Of a stretch of DNA of 15,234 nt, positions 5,277 through 12,973 are shown in pieces. The DNA is taken from assembly GCA_000437255.1 (NCBI GenBank), contig FR899093.1, positions 2,732-17,965 of the forward strand. The letters run 5' to 3'. Numbering within the stretch: position 1 is the stretch's first letter; every line of letters starts with the position of its first letter. The DNA comes from Ruminococcus sp. CAG:403 (GTDB lineage: Bacteria > Bacillota > Clostridia > Oscillospirales > Ruminococcaceae). The translations under genes were made by a program, and so were the position numbers. The notes below the pieces were generated by a model. That model saw only the letters and a list, made by a program, of their open reading frames with translations. It did no database searches and had not been told where the DNA came from.

Positions 5277-6755
5277 ATGCAAGAAAAGAAACTTGGTTTG
5301 CCCAGTGTCGTAGCGACTGGTGTCGGTCTGATCGTGGCAACAAGCTGCCTACTTTCTTTGGGACAAGGTGCTGCGGCAATCGGAACACCGTTTATTATTA
5401 CAATGATCATTGCTTGTGTATTCAATATCTTGACGGCGCTTTCCATTTGTGAATTGAATGCACTCATGCCAAATTTGACAGGAGGTATGGCACAATATAC
5501 ATTGGCTTGTTTTGGACCTTTTGTCTCAATTGTTATTATGGTCGGCGGATACCTTACCTGTATGACCGTAGTAGGAAGTTCAGAATCTGCAATGTTCGGT
5601 AATACGCTGAGTAATGTGTTTACTAGTTTGAATATCCCCGGTAGTGCATATTCCATCGGCTTGATCGCTATCTTGATGATATTAAATCTATTTGGCGTCG
5701 ATATGTTTGCAAAAGTGCAAAATATCGTGGCGTATGGATTGATTGGTTCGCTGGTTGTTATGGGCATTCTGGGATGTATCAAAATGGGTACAGGCGAAGT
5801 CGTAACACAGCCTTCTGCGCTCTCTACCAATTTCGGTGATATTTGTTCTCTGCTTGGTCTTGCATTCTTTCTGTTTATCGGAGTAGAATTTGTTGTGCCA
5901 ATCGCACCGCAGGTCAAGGATGCACGTCATAAACTTCCTCTTGGCATGGTAATCAGTCTGATCGCCATTCTTATCATGCAGATTTTTATGGTCGTTGGAT
6001 TCAGCCACTACACTCCCTGGGATGAGCTAGGAGAAAGTACTGTTCCGCATATTCTATATGGTTCCATGCTACTGGGAAAAGTAGGCGTTGTTTGGATGAC
6101 CATCGTATCTCTTTTAGCAGTTATCAGTTCCATCAATACTATTTTATATTCTCTAGCGCAGATATGTTCTGGCATGTCAAAAATAGGGCTTCTTCCTTCA
6201 TTTTTCATGAAAACCAACAAGCATGACACCCCTTATTTTGGATTGCTTCTAATCAGCATTGCCATGATTCTTATCAATGCTACTGGACTTTCTGGAAGCG
6301 AACAGCTTTCATTTCTAATCCTGACCGGATGCGCATTCTGGATTTTTGCATACATCATTCTTCATTGTGATGTGCTAATCTTAAGAAAGCGACTGCCTAA
6401 AGCACCCCGTACCTTCAAGCTGCCCCTAGGGCCAGTAATCCCGCTGATCGGCATTATCGGAAATGCTTTCATGATCTATAACATTGACTCCAGCTGGGAT
6501 GTTAAACTAAGAATCTATAGAATTTGCTTGATTGTTCTAGCTATTTTGACCGTTTATGCATTGATTTGGACAAAGTGTGTCATTAAAAGGCCGTTGTTCA
6601 AGGCTTATCAAATTAAAGAGGTCATGGCAATGGAAAGTGATTTATACCAACTTTACCATAATCCAAAGATTGCCAATAGATTGCATCTTCATTTTGAACC
6701 GGTAAATGCGGCTGTCCGTGCCGATACAAACACTGGTACACGTCCTGAAGATTAG
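5277..6755 (+). CDS. APC-superfamily amino acid permease
   Basis: A 492-residue multi-spanning membrane transporter of the amino acid-polyamine-organocation superfamily, with about 12 hydrophobic segments. TM1 carries the Gly-rich broken-helix region (ATGVGLIVATSCLLSLGQGA, residues 13-32) that binds the amino-acid backbone in this fold, and GGMAQYTLACFGP (69-81) follows TM2. ATG 5277 is chosen because AGAGGG (5265-5270) lies 6 bases upstream; the longer frame from 5187 overlaps the PII gene. About 50 charged residues after the last membrane segment (from roughly 440) form a cytoplasmic tail that could contact the PII trimer. The substrate is not readable from sequence; the adjacent OCD-like enzyme suggests ornithine, lysine or another amino acid or amine. 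Confidence 0.9.
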   Translation: MQEKKLGLPSVVATGVGLIVATSCLLSLGQGAAAIGTPFIITMIIACVFNILTALSICELNALMPNLTGGMAQYTLACFGPFVSIVIMVGGYLTCMTVVGSSESAMFGNTLSNVFTSLNIPGSAYSIGLIAILMILNLFGVDMFAKVQNIVAYGLIGSLVVMGILGCIKMGTGEVVTQPSALSTNFGDICSLLGLAFFLFIGVEFVVPIAPQVKDARHKLPLGMVISLIAILIMQIFMVVGFSHYTPWDELGESTVPHILYGSMLLGKVGVVWMTIVSLLAVISSINTILYSLAQICSGMSKIGLLPSFFMKTNKHDTPYFGLLLISIAMILINATGLSGSEQLSFLILTGCAFWIFAYIILHCDVLILRKRLPKAPRTFKLPLGPVIPLIGIIGNAFMIYNIDSSWDVKLRIYRICLIVLAILTVYALIWTKCVIKRPLFKAYQIKEVMAMESDLYQLYHNPKIANRLHLHFEPVNAAVRADTNTGTRPED

Positions 6756-6771
6756 GGCATTTTGATAGTTC

Positions 6772-6809
6772 CTGAATCCATTCAGTATCCAAAGCAATGA
6801 GATCATTGC
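6772..6809. repeat. Two adjacent palindromes between permease and OCD-like genes
   Basis: CTGAAT-CC-ATTCAG (6772-6785) and GCAATGA-GA-TCATTGC (6794-6809) lie side by side in the 95-base gap. Their central spacing of two bases suits dimeric protein sites better than RNA stem-loops, and neither has a T-run. There is no convincing promoter in the gap. Confidence 0.4.
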
Positions 6810-6850
6810 AGCAGATAAAACTTATAAAAACATAATAGGAGGAATTGAAC

Positions 6851-7993
6851 ATGGCTTATCCAAATGTAGATTTACTGTATTTAAATGAAGAAGATATGAT
6901 CAAGGCAGGTGTCGGCGATGTAGTCAGATGCACAGAATGTATGGAAGAATTGCTTAAAATTCTGGATAAAGGCGATTACCGTATGGGCGGTGATAACGGA
7001 AATTCTCACGGCTGCATGGTAACGTTTCCGGATCATCCGGAATTTCCGAATATGCCTGCAAACGGTCCGGACAGACGTTTTATGGCAATGCCGGCATATG
7101 TGGGTGGCAGATTTGATATGGCAGGCATGAAATGGTATGGCTCTAACGTTGAAAATCGTGAAGTTGGACTGCCACGTTCCATTTTGATGATGATGCTAAA
7201 TGATAAAAAAACCGGCGCTCCATTGTCGTTTATGTCAGCAAATTTGCTAAGTGCATACCGTACCGCCGGTATTCCAGGAGTTGGCGTGAAAAATCTTGCT
7301 ATTGAAAATGCCAAGGTACTGGGAATCGTTGGACCAGGTGTTATCAATACGATTACCATTGAAACATTTGCAGCGCTGCGTCCGTCGCTGGACACATTGA
7401 AAATCAAGGGAAGGGGAAAGGCCTCGATCGACCGCTGTATCGAATACGTGAAGGAAAAATGTCCGCAGTTCAAAAACATCATTGTATGTGATACGCTTGA
7501 AGAATGCGTAAAAGACAGCGATATTCTCAGCTTCGCAACATCTACTCCTATGGGAAGCGGCGCTTCTGCATACCCGTATGTAAAGAAAGAATGGATAAAA
7601 CCGGGCGCACTCTTCTGTTTGCCAGGTGCAGCAAGTTTTGATGACTCGCTTCTTTTGAATGAAAATACCAAACTTGTGGTGGATAACATCAAACTGTATG
7701 AAGCATGGGCTGAGGAATATCCGTATCCAACCTTTGATATGATATATATTCTTGGATCCAAGTTCATGGATCTTGCTCATGAAGGTAAAATGGAGAAATC
7801 CAGAATTCATGATCTAGGTGCAATTTTGAATGGAAAACTTCCGGGAAGAGAACGTGATGACCAAATCATCCTTTATTCTGTAGGCGGAATGCCTGTCGAG
7901 GATGTTGCATGGGGACATGATGTCTATGAATATGCAATGGAGCATGGCATAGGCACAAAGCTGAATCTCTGGAAAACACCATATCTTTACTAA
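6851..7993 (+). CDS. Ornithine cyclodeaminase / mu-crystallin family protein
   Basis: A 380-residue member of the OCD/mu-crystallin family, NAD(P)-dependent enzymes that act on imines or amino acids (ornithine to proline, ketimine reduction, alanine dehydrogenation). Family marks are GMKWYG (92-97) with the substrate Lys94, LLSAYRTAG (132-140) with Arg137, and the dinucleotide-binding VLGIVGPGVINT (157-168). It is longer than ordinary OCD (about 330-350 residues) because of insertions in the first 80 residues and a C-terminal extension ending KTPYLY. It resembles the subgroup that databases name tyramine oxidase subunit B, a label I recall and cannot verify. The start is ATG 6851, after the excellent AGGAGG at 6837-6842; the TTG 6 bases upstream is not needed. 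It is the last gene of the PII-permease cluster and ends before a strong terminator. Confidence 0.86.
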   Translation: MAYPNVDLLYLNEEDMIKAGVGDVVRCTECMEELLKILDKGDYRMGGDNGNSHGCMVTFPDHPEFPNMPANGPDRRFMAMPAYVGGRFDMAGMKWYGSNVENREVGLPRSILMMMLNDKKTGAPLSFMSANLLSAYRTAGIPGVGVKNLAIENAKVLGIVGPGVINTITIETFAALRPSLDTLKIKGRGKASIDRCIEYVKEKCPQFKNIIVCDTLEECVKDSDILSFATSTPMGSGASAYPYVKKEWIKPGALFCLPGAASFDDSLLLNENTKLVVDNIKLYEAWAEEYPYPTFDMIYILGSKFMDLAHEGKMEKSRIHDLGAILNGKLPGRERDDQIILYSVGGMPVEDVAWGHDVYEYAMEHGIGTKLNLWKTPYLY

Positions 7994-8085
7994 GTTTATC
8001 TAACAAAGTAGCTGCTTCTTCTAAAAGCTTGTTTCGTATCAAAAAAGTAGAAATCTAAAAGTGATAGTAATTCCTTATTGAAGTC

Positions 8086-8122
8086 AAAAAGCTCCTCACT
8101 ATTTTAAGGTGAGGAGCTTTTT
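8086..8122. terminator. Bidirectional intrinsic terminator
   Basis: AAAAAGCTCCTCAC (8086-8099) and GTGAGGAGCTTTTT (8109-8122) form a perfect 14-base stem with a nine-base loop. It has T-runs on both strands and lies between two convergent genes, so it can end both the OCD-like operon and the minus-strand transporter gene. Confidence 0.93.
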
Positions 8123-8150
8123 AATAAGGTATAATAAAGTAAGTCAAGTT

Positions 8151-9095
8151 CTATTTCGCATCTAAAAACCGCCAGTCCATGAATCGTTTCTGCATCCAGT
8201 CATCCGGTGCTTTTGCATCGAGTTCTCTCTGTATTCTTGTTTGTGCTTGAATCCCATAGTGCCGTTCGCTCCATCGAAAAATAGAGGTTCCGGTCATGCA
8301 TAAATCAAGTGCAATAACGAGACTCAACACGGTACAGACAATTTTCCAAGGCTTTCCTGTACAATGTTTTAACAGCATTTGAATATGCGGAGACAACTTA
8401 GAAAAGACAAATGCCGCGAATCCCCAAGCAACAGAAAAGCCAAGACAGATAATACCCTTATAGTTTAAAAATTTGTTACTGTAATCCCATGCCCGCATTC
8501 CTAAAACATGCCACAGCAGAAGACCACATATCAGTTCCAATGCTGTTGCGAAAACAGTCATAATAATAATCTGAACAATAAGCGGTTTATTTTGGAATTT
8601 AACGGATCCAATATAAAACAGCACAACACCAAGACCGTAGAGTATGTTATAAGGGGCGAGGACAGATACCACATGTGTTTCCCAATGTCCCTTTGTAATC
8701 AAGCAGAATAGTCCTTCAATGATAACACCTGCAACGCTTCCAACAAGAAATAACCAAAAGATTTTGGTGTAGGTGATTGCTTTTTCTGGTTTTGGAGCAG
8801 ATACGGTATTGTGGTGTTTGGTACAACATTCTCCCCATCGTTTGATGGATAATGTAATGCCAATGCAGATAGGGAAGAATGGTGTAAATGGCCCTGCCCA
8901 AAACATCAAACAAGCAGATGACATGATCGAAGCCCATTTCCAACCAAACAACATATGGAGTAAATAACCTCCCCATACCGGAGCATACAATACGGTAACC
9001 ACAAGTAGAAATAGAAGAAAGGTCTTTATGTCTTTACATTCTCGCCATATCCATCGACAAAAACGAATGAATTTATCTTTTATTTTTGCAATCAT
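8151..9095 (-). CDS. Putative ABC transporter permease (CmpB-type membrane protein)
   Basis: A 314-residue integral membrane protein with about seven or eight hydrophobic segments. Residues about 110-268 match the putative ABC transporter permease (CmpB) family: FLVGSVAGVIIEGLFCLITK, APYNILYGLGVVLFYIGSVK, LELICGLLLWHVLGMRAWDY, NYKGIICLGFSVAWG. The C-terminal RWSERHYGI and APDDWMQKRFMDWRFL are also typical. The first 95 residues form an extra membrane unit (LMFWAGPFTPFFPICIGI) that resembles small stand-alone Firmicutes membrane proteins, so it may be a fusion. The start ATG 9095 lies 16 bases from AGGAGG (9112-9117); a nearer ATG (9107) in the same frame meets a stop after three codons. The transported substrate is unknown, and no ATPase gene is adjacent. 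Confidence 0.82.
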   Translation of the reverse strand: MIAKIKDKFIRFCRWIWRECKDIKTFLLFLLVVTVLYAPVWGGYLLHMLFGWKWASIMSSACLMFWAGPFTPFFPICIGITLSIKRWGECCTKHHNTVSAPKPEKAITYTKIFWLFLVGSVAGVIIEGLFCLITKGHWETHVVSVLAPYNILYGLGVVLFYIGSVKFQNKPLIVQIIIMTVFATALELICGLLLWHVLGMRAWDYSNKFLNYKGIICLGFSVAWGFAAFVFSKLSPHIQMLLKHCTGKPWKIVCTVLSLVIALDLCMTGTSIFRWSERHYGIQAQTRIQRELDAKAPDDWMQKRFMDWRFLDAK

Positions 9096-9107
9096 TTATT
9101 TTGTCAT
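9096..9107 (-). other. Minimal upstream ORF (Met-Thr-Lys-stop) abutting the CmpB start
   Basis: On the minus strand ATG-ACA-AAA-TAA is followed directly and in frame by the CmpB ATG. AGGAGG (9112-9117) is 4 bases from the first ATG and 16 from the second. Either the small ORF couples translation by reinitiation, or a point mutation created the stop near an older N-terminus. Confidence 0.4.
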
Positions 9108-9222
9108 CAAACCTCCTTTCCATCTTCACACAGTCTGTTCGGGAAATATTGGGAAATAAGGAACCATCTTTTCTACATATTCTCCGATCTCTCAATGAAG
9201 ACTGCATTTACTTCCCCATTTT

Positions 9223-9251
9223 ATTATATCATAGTTTCAATGGGAAAACAA
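9223..9251 (-). promoter_or_regulatory. Promoter of the CmpB-type gene
   Basis: On the minus strand TTGTTT (9246-9251) and a consensus TATAAT (9223-9228) are 17 bases apart. They give an untranslated leader of about 120 bases before the CmpB start codon. Confidence 0.75.
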
Positions 9252-9311
9252 GCCAATCGTTATCTTTTTTGAAAATGAAGCCTTTCTTGCCGGGAAATCA
9301 TGCCATACCCA

Positions 9312-9340
9312 TTGTTTATCGGAGAAAAGTATGGTATAAT
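9312..9340 (+). promoter_or_regulatory. Promoter of the peptide deformylase gene
   Basis: TTGTTT (9312-9317) and TATAAT (9335-9340) are 17 bases apart, about 30 bases before the deformylase start. The divergent CmpB promoter uses the same two hexamers. Confidence 0.8.
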
Positions 9341-9369
9341 AAGAGAACTACTAAAAAGGGAGAAGAACG

Positions 9370-9783
9370 ATGATTCGTGAAATTGTAAAAGATCCACTTT
9401 TCCTCAGCCAAAAGTCTGAACCAGCTACTCGACAAGATCGGCAAGTAATGCAAGATCTTTTAGATACCGTCCGTGCACATGCAGATCATTGTGTAGGAAT
9501 GGCGGCAAATATGATTGGAGTACGAAAACAGATTCTGGTGGCACAGATTGGAAAAAATTACACCATCCTGGTCAATCCTAGTATTGTGGAACATTCTAAA
9601 CAAAGCTATGAGACAGAAGAAAGCTGTTTATCTTTAATGGGGCAGCGTTCTGTTCAACGGTACAAAGTTATTGCAGTGGAATATCTCGATCAAAAATTCA
9701 AGCGAAAAAAGCAGGTATTTCGAGACTTTGAAGCACAGATTATTCAGCATGAAATGGATCATTTCAACGGAATTCTGATTTAA
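9370..9783 (+). CDS. Peptide deformylase, atypical short form
   Basis: A 137-residue metal-dependent peptide deformylase-like protein; the family removes the formyl group from the initiator Met of new proteins in the cytoplasm. Metal ligands are present: Cys86 in EESCLSL (83-89) and His127/His131 in HEMDH (127-131), with the catalytic Glu128. Motif 1 reads VGMAANMIG (42-50), so Met48 stands where E. coli has the oxyanion-stabilising Gln50, and Ser85 replaces the Gly of EGCLS. It is shorter than the housekeeping enzymes (about 150-170 residues). The start is ATG 9370, with AAGGGAG (9356-9362) 7 bases upstream. It is monocistronic with its own promoter and a downstream terminator. It is probably a secondary paralogue in the genome, with reduced or different activity, although the metal site is intact. 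Confidence 0.85.
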   Translation: MIREIVKDPLFLSQKSEPATRQDRQVMQDLLDTVRAHADHCVGMAANMIGVRKQILVAQIGKNYTILVNPSIVEHSKQSYETEESCLSLMGQRSVQRYKVIAVEYLDQKFKRKKQVFRDFEAQIIQHEMDHFNGILI

Positions 9784-9808
9784 GAGAAATCATATGGCAT
9801 CGTCGAAA

Positions 9809-9838
9809 TGCAGCACGCTTTGCTTGCTGCAACTTTTT
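9809..9838 (+). terminator. Small hairpin after the deformylase gene
   Basis: TGCAGCA (9809-9815) pairs perfectly with TGCTGCA (9825-9831), and five T bases follow at 9834-9838. It is a plausible first, weaker terminator 25 bases after the deformylase stop. Confidence 0.5.
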
Positions 9839-9849
9839 CCAGTCCTGAA

Positions 9850-9882
9850 AAGGGAGTTCGCCTAAGCGGACTCCCTTCTTAT
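9850..9882 (+). terminator. Intrinsic terminator between convergent deformylase and pectate lyase genes
   Basis: AAGGGAGTTCGC (9850-9861) pairs with GCGGACTCCCTT (9866-9877) around a CTAA loop, followed by a T-rich tail (CTTATTTTT). On the minus strand only four T bases follow the stem, so it serves the deformylase best and may also limit readthrough from the lyase. Confidence 0.85.
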
Positions 9883-9903
9883 TTTTCGTATAAAAATTTT
9901 CTG

Positions 9904-12729
9904 TTAGCTCAAAACCATCCGCCACAGTACCGCAAGATCCATACCATTCAATATCTGATCTTGGCACACATCTCCCAGCTGCCAATCTGGCAGAATAGCT
10001 CCCGGCACTGCAAGCAGCCATTTTTGAAGCAGCACCACATCTGCCATACTGCGTTCGCCATCCTGATTGACATCTCCCGGAAGCCATACCGGTTGTGTTG
10101 TTCCAGTTGTCGTTGTTGTTGCTCTTGTGGTAGAGGTAACCGTTGTCTGAGTTGTCGTGGTTGCAGTAGTTGTGACTTCTGTTGCTGCTTGCCATTTCTG
10201 ACAACTACTTCCTGTCGGTTCCCACTGCTGCACATTGGCACCATTTTCCTTGGACGCTCCGGCAACTTCTACATACTTGGTATCTCCTGATGTATGGGAC
10301 AAAATCCCGTAGCTGCCATCAGGATTTTTGGTAAACCGGAACAATTGCGAGCTATCTTTCTTGGAATACGCTGCAAGGCTGATATTTCCGCCATTCTGGT
10401 TGTTCTCTGCCCTTAATGCATAACCATTGTCTTGTACGGGACGAATCCAATAATAATTCCCAGAACCAAACGCTTGAAGAGTCCACTTTTGACAGTCCAG
10501 TCCGTTAGAATCCCATTGCTGCACATTTGTGCCATCGTTCATTTTTCCATTGGCAATATCCATAACCAATCCCGAATTGCTGTTTCGGAATGTGTAAATC
10601 ACATTAGGATCCATAGAACAACCCGGATCTGCTACCGCTTCTAAAATCCAATTCTGGCAAGAAGCTCCATTGGCTGCCCACTGTTGTACGTTTGCACCAG
10701 AAACTTTTGACGCATCTTCCACTTCTACAACAGAATTTCCATCTGTAACAGCAGTTCGAATGATATAGCTGCCGTCACTGTTTTCGGTCAGCATAAACTG
10801 CTGGTTGATGCCTCCATTGTAGGTATAGATATTCATATTTGTGCCATTTGCAGTCTTTTTGCCAGCGACATCCAGCGCATAAGTACCACCATCACCCACT
10901 GCGGAAATCAAGGAGTAGTATCCATTTCCGGCATCATACAGTTTCCAAATATCATGGACAGATACACCATCTGTGCCCCATTGTTGTACGTTGGCACCGT
11001 TTTCCGCTGCCGCATTTGCTACTTGGAGATACAAACCAGAGTTACTATTTTTGATGCGATAAGCAGCACCCTCCGGGAACATTGCTGCCACAGGTGCACT
11101 TGGCGCCTCATTGTAACCGGCACTTGGAACACCCTGCTTTATAAAACGCAGGTACATCATATTGTTCTTGCTATCCTGACATCCACTGTAGCTTTGACAA
11201 TACGTCTTAGCATTGTCGGCACTTCTGGAAATTGTACTGTAGTTAGAAGTAGGACGCCAGGTACAGTTCTGGGCATATCCCTCAATGGTTGTACGGTTAC
11301 AGTTACTGGATTTCGAACCAACTTCGGCAAATGAACCGGGATAAGTTACCGTATTCCAGTCACAAATAACATTACTGCCATCTTCATAATAACAATTCTC
11401 TGCAAAAATTTTCGATGCTGTATGTACTGTATATGCCATACTGAACGTCTTTACATAATTGTTCAATGAATGAAAATAACCATAGCGCATCAGCCCCGGG
11501 CCTCTGGTTAATGTCTTTTCGAATCGATTGCTTACCAAAGACATGTGCGGAAAGTTATTATAATTTTTGTAAGAATTTTCATCATCTGCCGGGTATCCCA
11601 AAATCAGACCGTATTCATGTAGTCCAAAGCTGCAATCTGAGACTGTGGTATAATCGGCATCATAGCAGCATGCCAGGAACTTATCCCAATCTGGAAGTCC
11701 TGTAGAAGCAGTGTTGTAGTCTTGATGCCCCACAAATGTGCAATGATCGACCCATAAATTCTGTCCCGACCCAAGGTAGACTACAATAGAATCGTTTCCG
11801 TTTGATTCTGCATCGTGCTGCAATTCCAGATTTTTCAAGATCAGGTTATTACCAACGCCGCTGTTAGTTGAGGTGCAGAACTGGACATTATACATGGTGT
11901 GTGCCCCATAGCTGCCGATGATGGTCTTGTTGTTGTGTACATAGATTCTTCCACTCGGACAATAATTTCTACCGGAAGAATCTTTTTGAAGTTCGGTCAC
12001 ACTTATGTTTCCGGTGACAACAATGGTGTACGGTGTATCTGATGTTGCATACTTTTTCAAGCTGTCAAAGTCTGCTGCTTCTACCACTTCACCAAACAGC
12101 CCCCCAATATCGGCAGCCTTGATAGCGCCAGAACCATCATCTTTGCAGTACCCTGCAAAGCCTTGTAATCCATCTGCATTCAGTAGAAAAAGTTGATTAT
12201 CCGCTCCAGTATACGTTGCAAGTGTCATACCAGAAGTGCCTTGCGTTAAGGCAAGGGAAGTGTCTGAATAATTTACAATCTTGTAGTACAGATCATTTCC
12301 TAGGTGGTCTTTAGATATCGGAATCACATACCAGTGTTGCGACTTTGCTGATTCACTGCCGTAGATAATTACGTCTGTTCCGGCAGTGACCTGATAGCCT
12401 TTCGGTGTCAGTAACCGACCGGATTGAGCATTGACCAATTTAAAGAATGTGCCATTGCTGTCTGCTCCCACCCGGTCAAACCGCCAGGATGGCGACAGAT
12501 CGTCTCCAAGTGCTTTCATAGAAAGCGAAGATCCGTCTGTCGTGCCATTTTCAGTGAGCACACCAGCGTTATCCTTCGATGCAACAGTCATCAATTGCGG
12601 CGAATAGTCTGTGGATATCGCAGCAGCTGGCAGCGCAACGTTTCCAGGGCTGAACAGCGGCAGAATCCAGGCTGTTAATAAAATGAGCGACAGCAGCAAA
12701 ACCCGCCACTGAAGTGAGATGGGTTTCAT
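9904..12729 (-). CDS. Secreted family 1 pectate lyase with ricin-type lectin regions and a C-terminal dockerin
   Basis: A 941-residue secreted enzyme predicted to cleave pectate by beta-elimination. The order is: signal peptide (1 to about 37, hydrophobic LLLSLILLTAWILPLF); ricin-type lectin-like region (about 45-185); PL1 parallel beta-helix (about 195-520) with WVDHCTF (326-332) and the catalytic Arg block RGPGLMRYGYFHSLNN (409-424); two ricin-type regions (about 553-697 and 708-848) with four NVQQW repeats; a Thr-rich linker (851-879); and a type I dockerin (883-940) with calcium loops DVNQDGERSMAD and DVCQDQILNGMD. In the second loop Cys replaces the usual Asn/Asp at position 3. The start ATG 12729 is set by AGGAGGAATTTG; the longer frame upstream runs into the promoter. 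The dockerin implies attachment to a cohesin-bearing scaffold. Confidence 0.94.
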   Translation of the reverse strand: MKPISLQWRVLLLSLILLTAWILPLFSPGNVALPAAAISTDYSPQLMTVASKDNAGVLTENGTTDGSSLSMKALGDDLSPSWRFDRVGADSNGTFFKLVNAQSGRLLTPKGYQVTAGTDVIIYGSESAKSQHWYVIPISKDHLGNDLYYKIVNYSDTSLALTQGTSGMTLATYTGADNQLFLLNADGLQGFAGYCKDDGSGAIKAADIGGLFGEVVEAADFDSLKKYATSDTPYTIVVTGNISVTELQKDSSGRNYCPSGRIYVHNNKTIIGSYGAHTMYNVQFCTSTNSGVGNNLILKNLELQHDAESNGNDSIVVYLGSGQNLWVDHCTFVGHQDYNTASTGLPDWDKFLACCYDADYTTVSDCSFGLHEYGLILGYPADDENSYKNYNNFPHMSLVSNRFEKTLTRGPGLMRYGYFHSLNNYVKTFSMAYTVHTASKIFAENCYYEDGSNVICDWNTVTYPGSFAEVGSKSSNCNRTTIEGYAQNCTWRPTSNYSTISRSADNAKTYCQSYSGCQDSKNNMMYLRFIKQGVPSAGYNEAPSAPVAAMFPEGAAYRIKNSNSGLYLQVANAAAENGANVQQWGTDGVSVHDIWKLYDAGNGYYSLISAVGDGGTYALDVAGKKTANGTNMNIYTYNGGINQQFMLTENSDGSYIIRTAVTDGNSVVEVEDASKVSGANVQQWAANGASCQNWILEAVADPGCSMDPNVIYTFRNSNSGLVMDIANGKMNDGTNVQQWDSNGLDCQKWTLQAFGSGNYYWIRPVQDNGYALRAENNQNGGNISLAAYSKKDSSQLFRFTKNPDGSYGILSHTSGDTKYVEVAGASKENGANVQQWEPTGSSCQKWQAATEVTTTATTTTQTTVTSTTRATTTTTGTTQPVWLPGDVNQDGERSMADVVLLQKWLLAVPGAILPDWQLGDVCQDQILNGMDLAVLWRMVLS
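10090..10182 (-). repeat. Thr-rich linker-coding low-complexity tract
   Basis: This part of the lyase gene encodes residues about 850-880, nearly all Thr in tandem ACN codons. Such linkers, typically O-glycosylated, join catalytic and dockerin modules in ruminococcal enzymes. The low complexity makes long spurious frames on both strands. Confidence 0.85.
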
Positions 12730-12757
12730 ACAAATTCCTCCTGTTATAGTATTAATT

Positions 12758-12774
12758 TTGATAAATGTTATCAA
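12758..12774. promoter_or_regulatory. Operator palindrome at the pectate lyase transcription start
   Basis: On the minus strand TTGATAA-CAT-TTATCAA is a perfect 7-base inverted repeat with a three-base centre. It overlaps the predicted transcription start (about 12772), the classic site for a repressor. The binding protein is not encoded in the window as far as can be seen. Confidence 0.65.
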
Positions 12775-12778
12775 CAAT

Positions 12779-12807
12779 ATTATATAATGAACTGGTAAAT
12801 GTGTCAA
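12779..12807 (-). promoter_or_regulatory. Consensus promoter of the pectate lyase gene
   Basis: On the minus strand TTGACA (12802-12807) and TATAAT (12779-12784) match the vegetative sigma consensus at all twelve positions with a 17-base spacer. The untranslated leader is about 45 bases and ends in the AGGAGG ribosome site. Confidence 0.9.
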
Positions 12808-12896
12808 GCAATACTCCTGCTTTTCTATCCAGGCGTTTTTATGTTTTTTCTCTTTCTCTTAAAAATAACATAGAGATTACGTGTTTTAGATAGAAC

Positions 12897-12920
12897 AATG
12901 ATTATAAAACAGTGTAAAAT
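12897..12920 (+). promoter_or_regulatory. Possible promoter of the dockerin-cohesin-Fn3 gene (weak)
   Basis: TATAAA (12903-12908) and TAAAAT (12915-12920) are the only -10-like boxes upstream of the gene, and neither has a good -35 at standard spacing. The rest of the 244-base gap between the divergent genes holds only the lyase promoter and operator, a CT-rich stretch and the two ribosome sites. Confidence 0.25.
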
Positions 12921-12973
12921 AAAGTATCCGTGAAAAGTACACAAAGCAACAAGAACATGACGGAGGTAATGTT

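Noticed and set aside
8125..8140. A TATAAT word just after the bidirectional terminator.
   Set aside because: It points into the 3' end of a convergent gene with no downstream plus-strand gene, so it is probably chance in AT-rich DNA.
9141..9158. Short tandem repeat of GGGAAATA in the deformylase/CmpB gap.
   Set aside because: Only two 8-base units with no link to a promoter or gene start; likely chance.
9764..10290. Open frames on both strands rich in Cys, Gln, Asn or Ser around the lyase C-terminus.
   Set aside because: They are frame shadows of the Thr-rich linker and dockerin, with no ribosome sites or recognisable domains.
10180..11020. Recurring similar 20-base words that might suggest a repeat array or CRISPR.
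   Set aside because: They are codons for the NVQQW motifs of the ricin-type repeats, are irregularly spaced and lie inside a gene.
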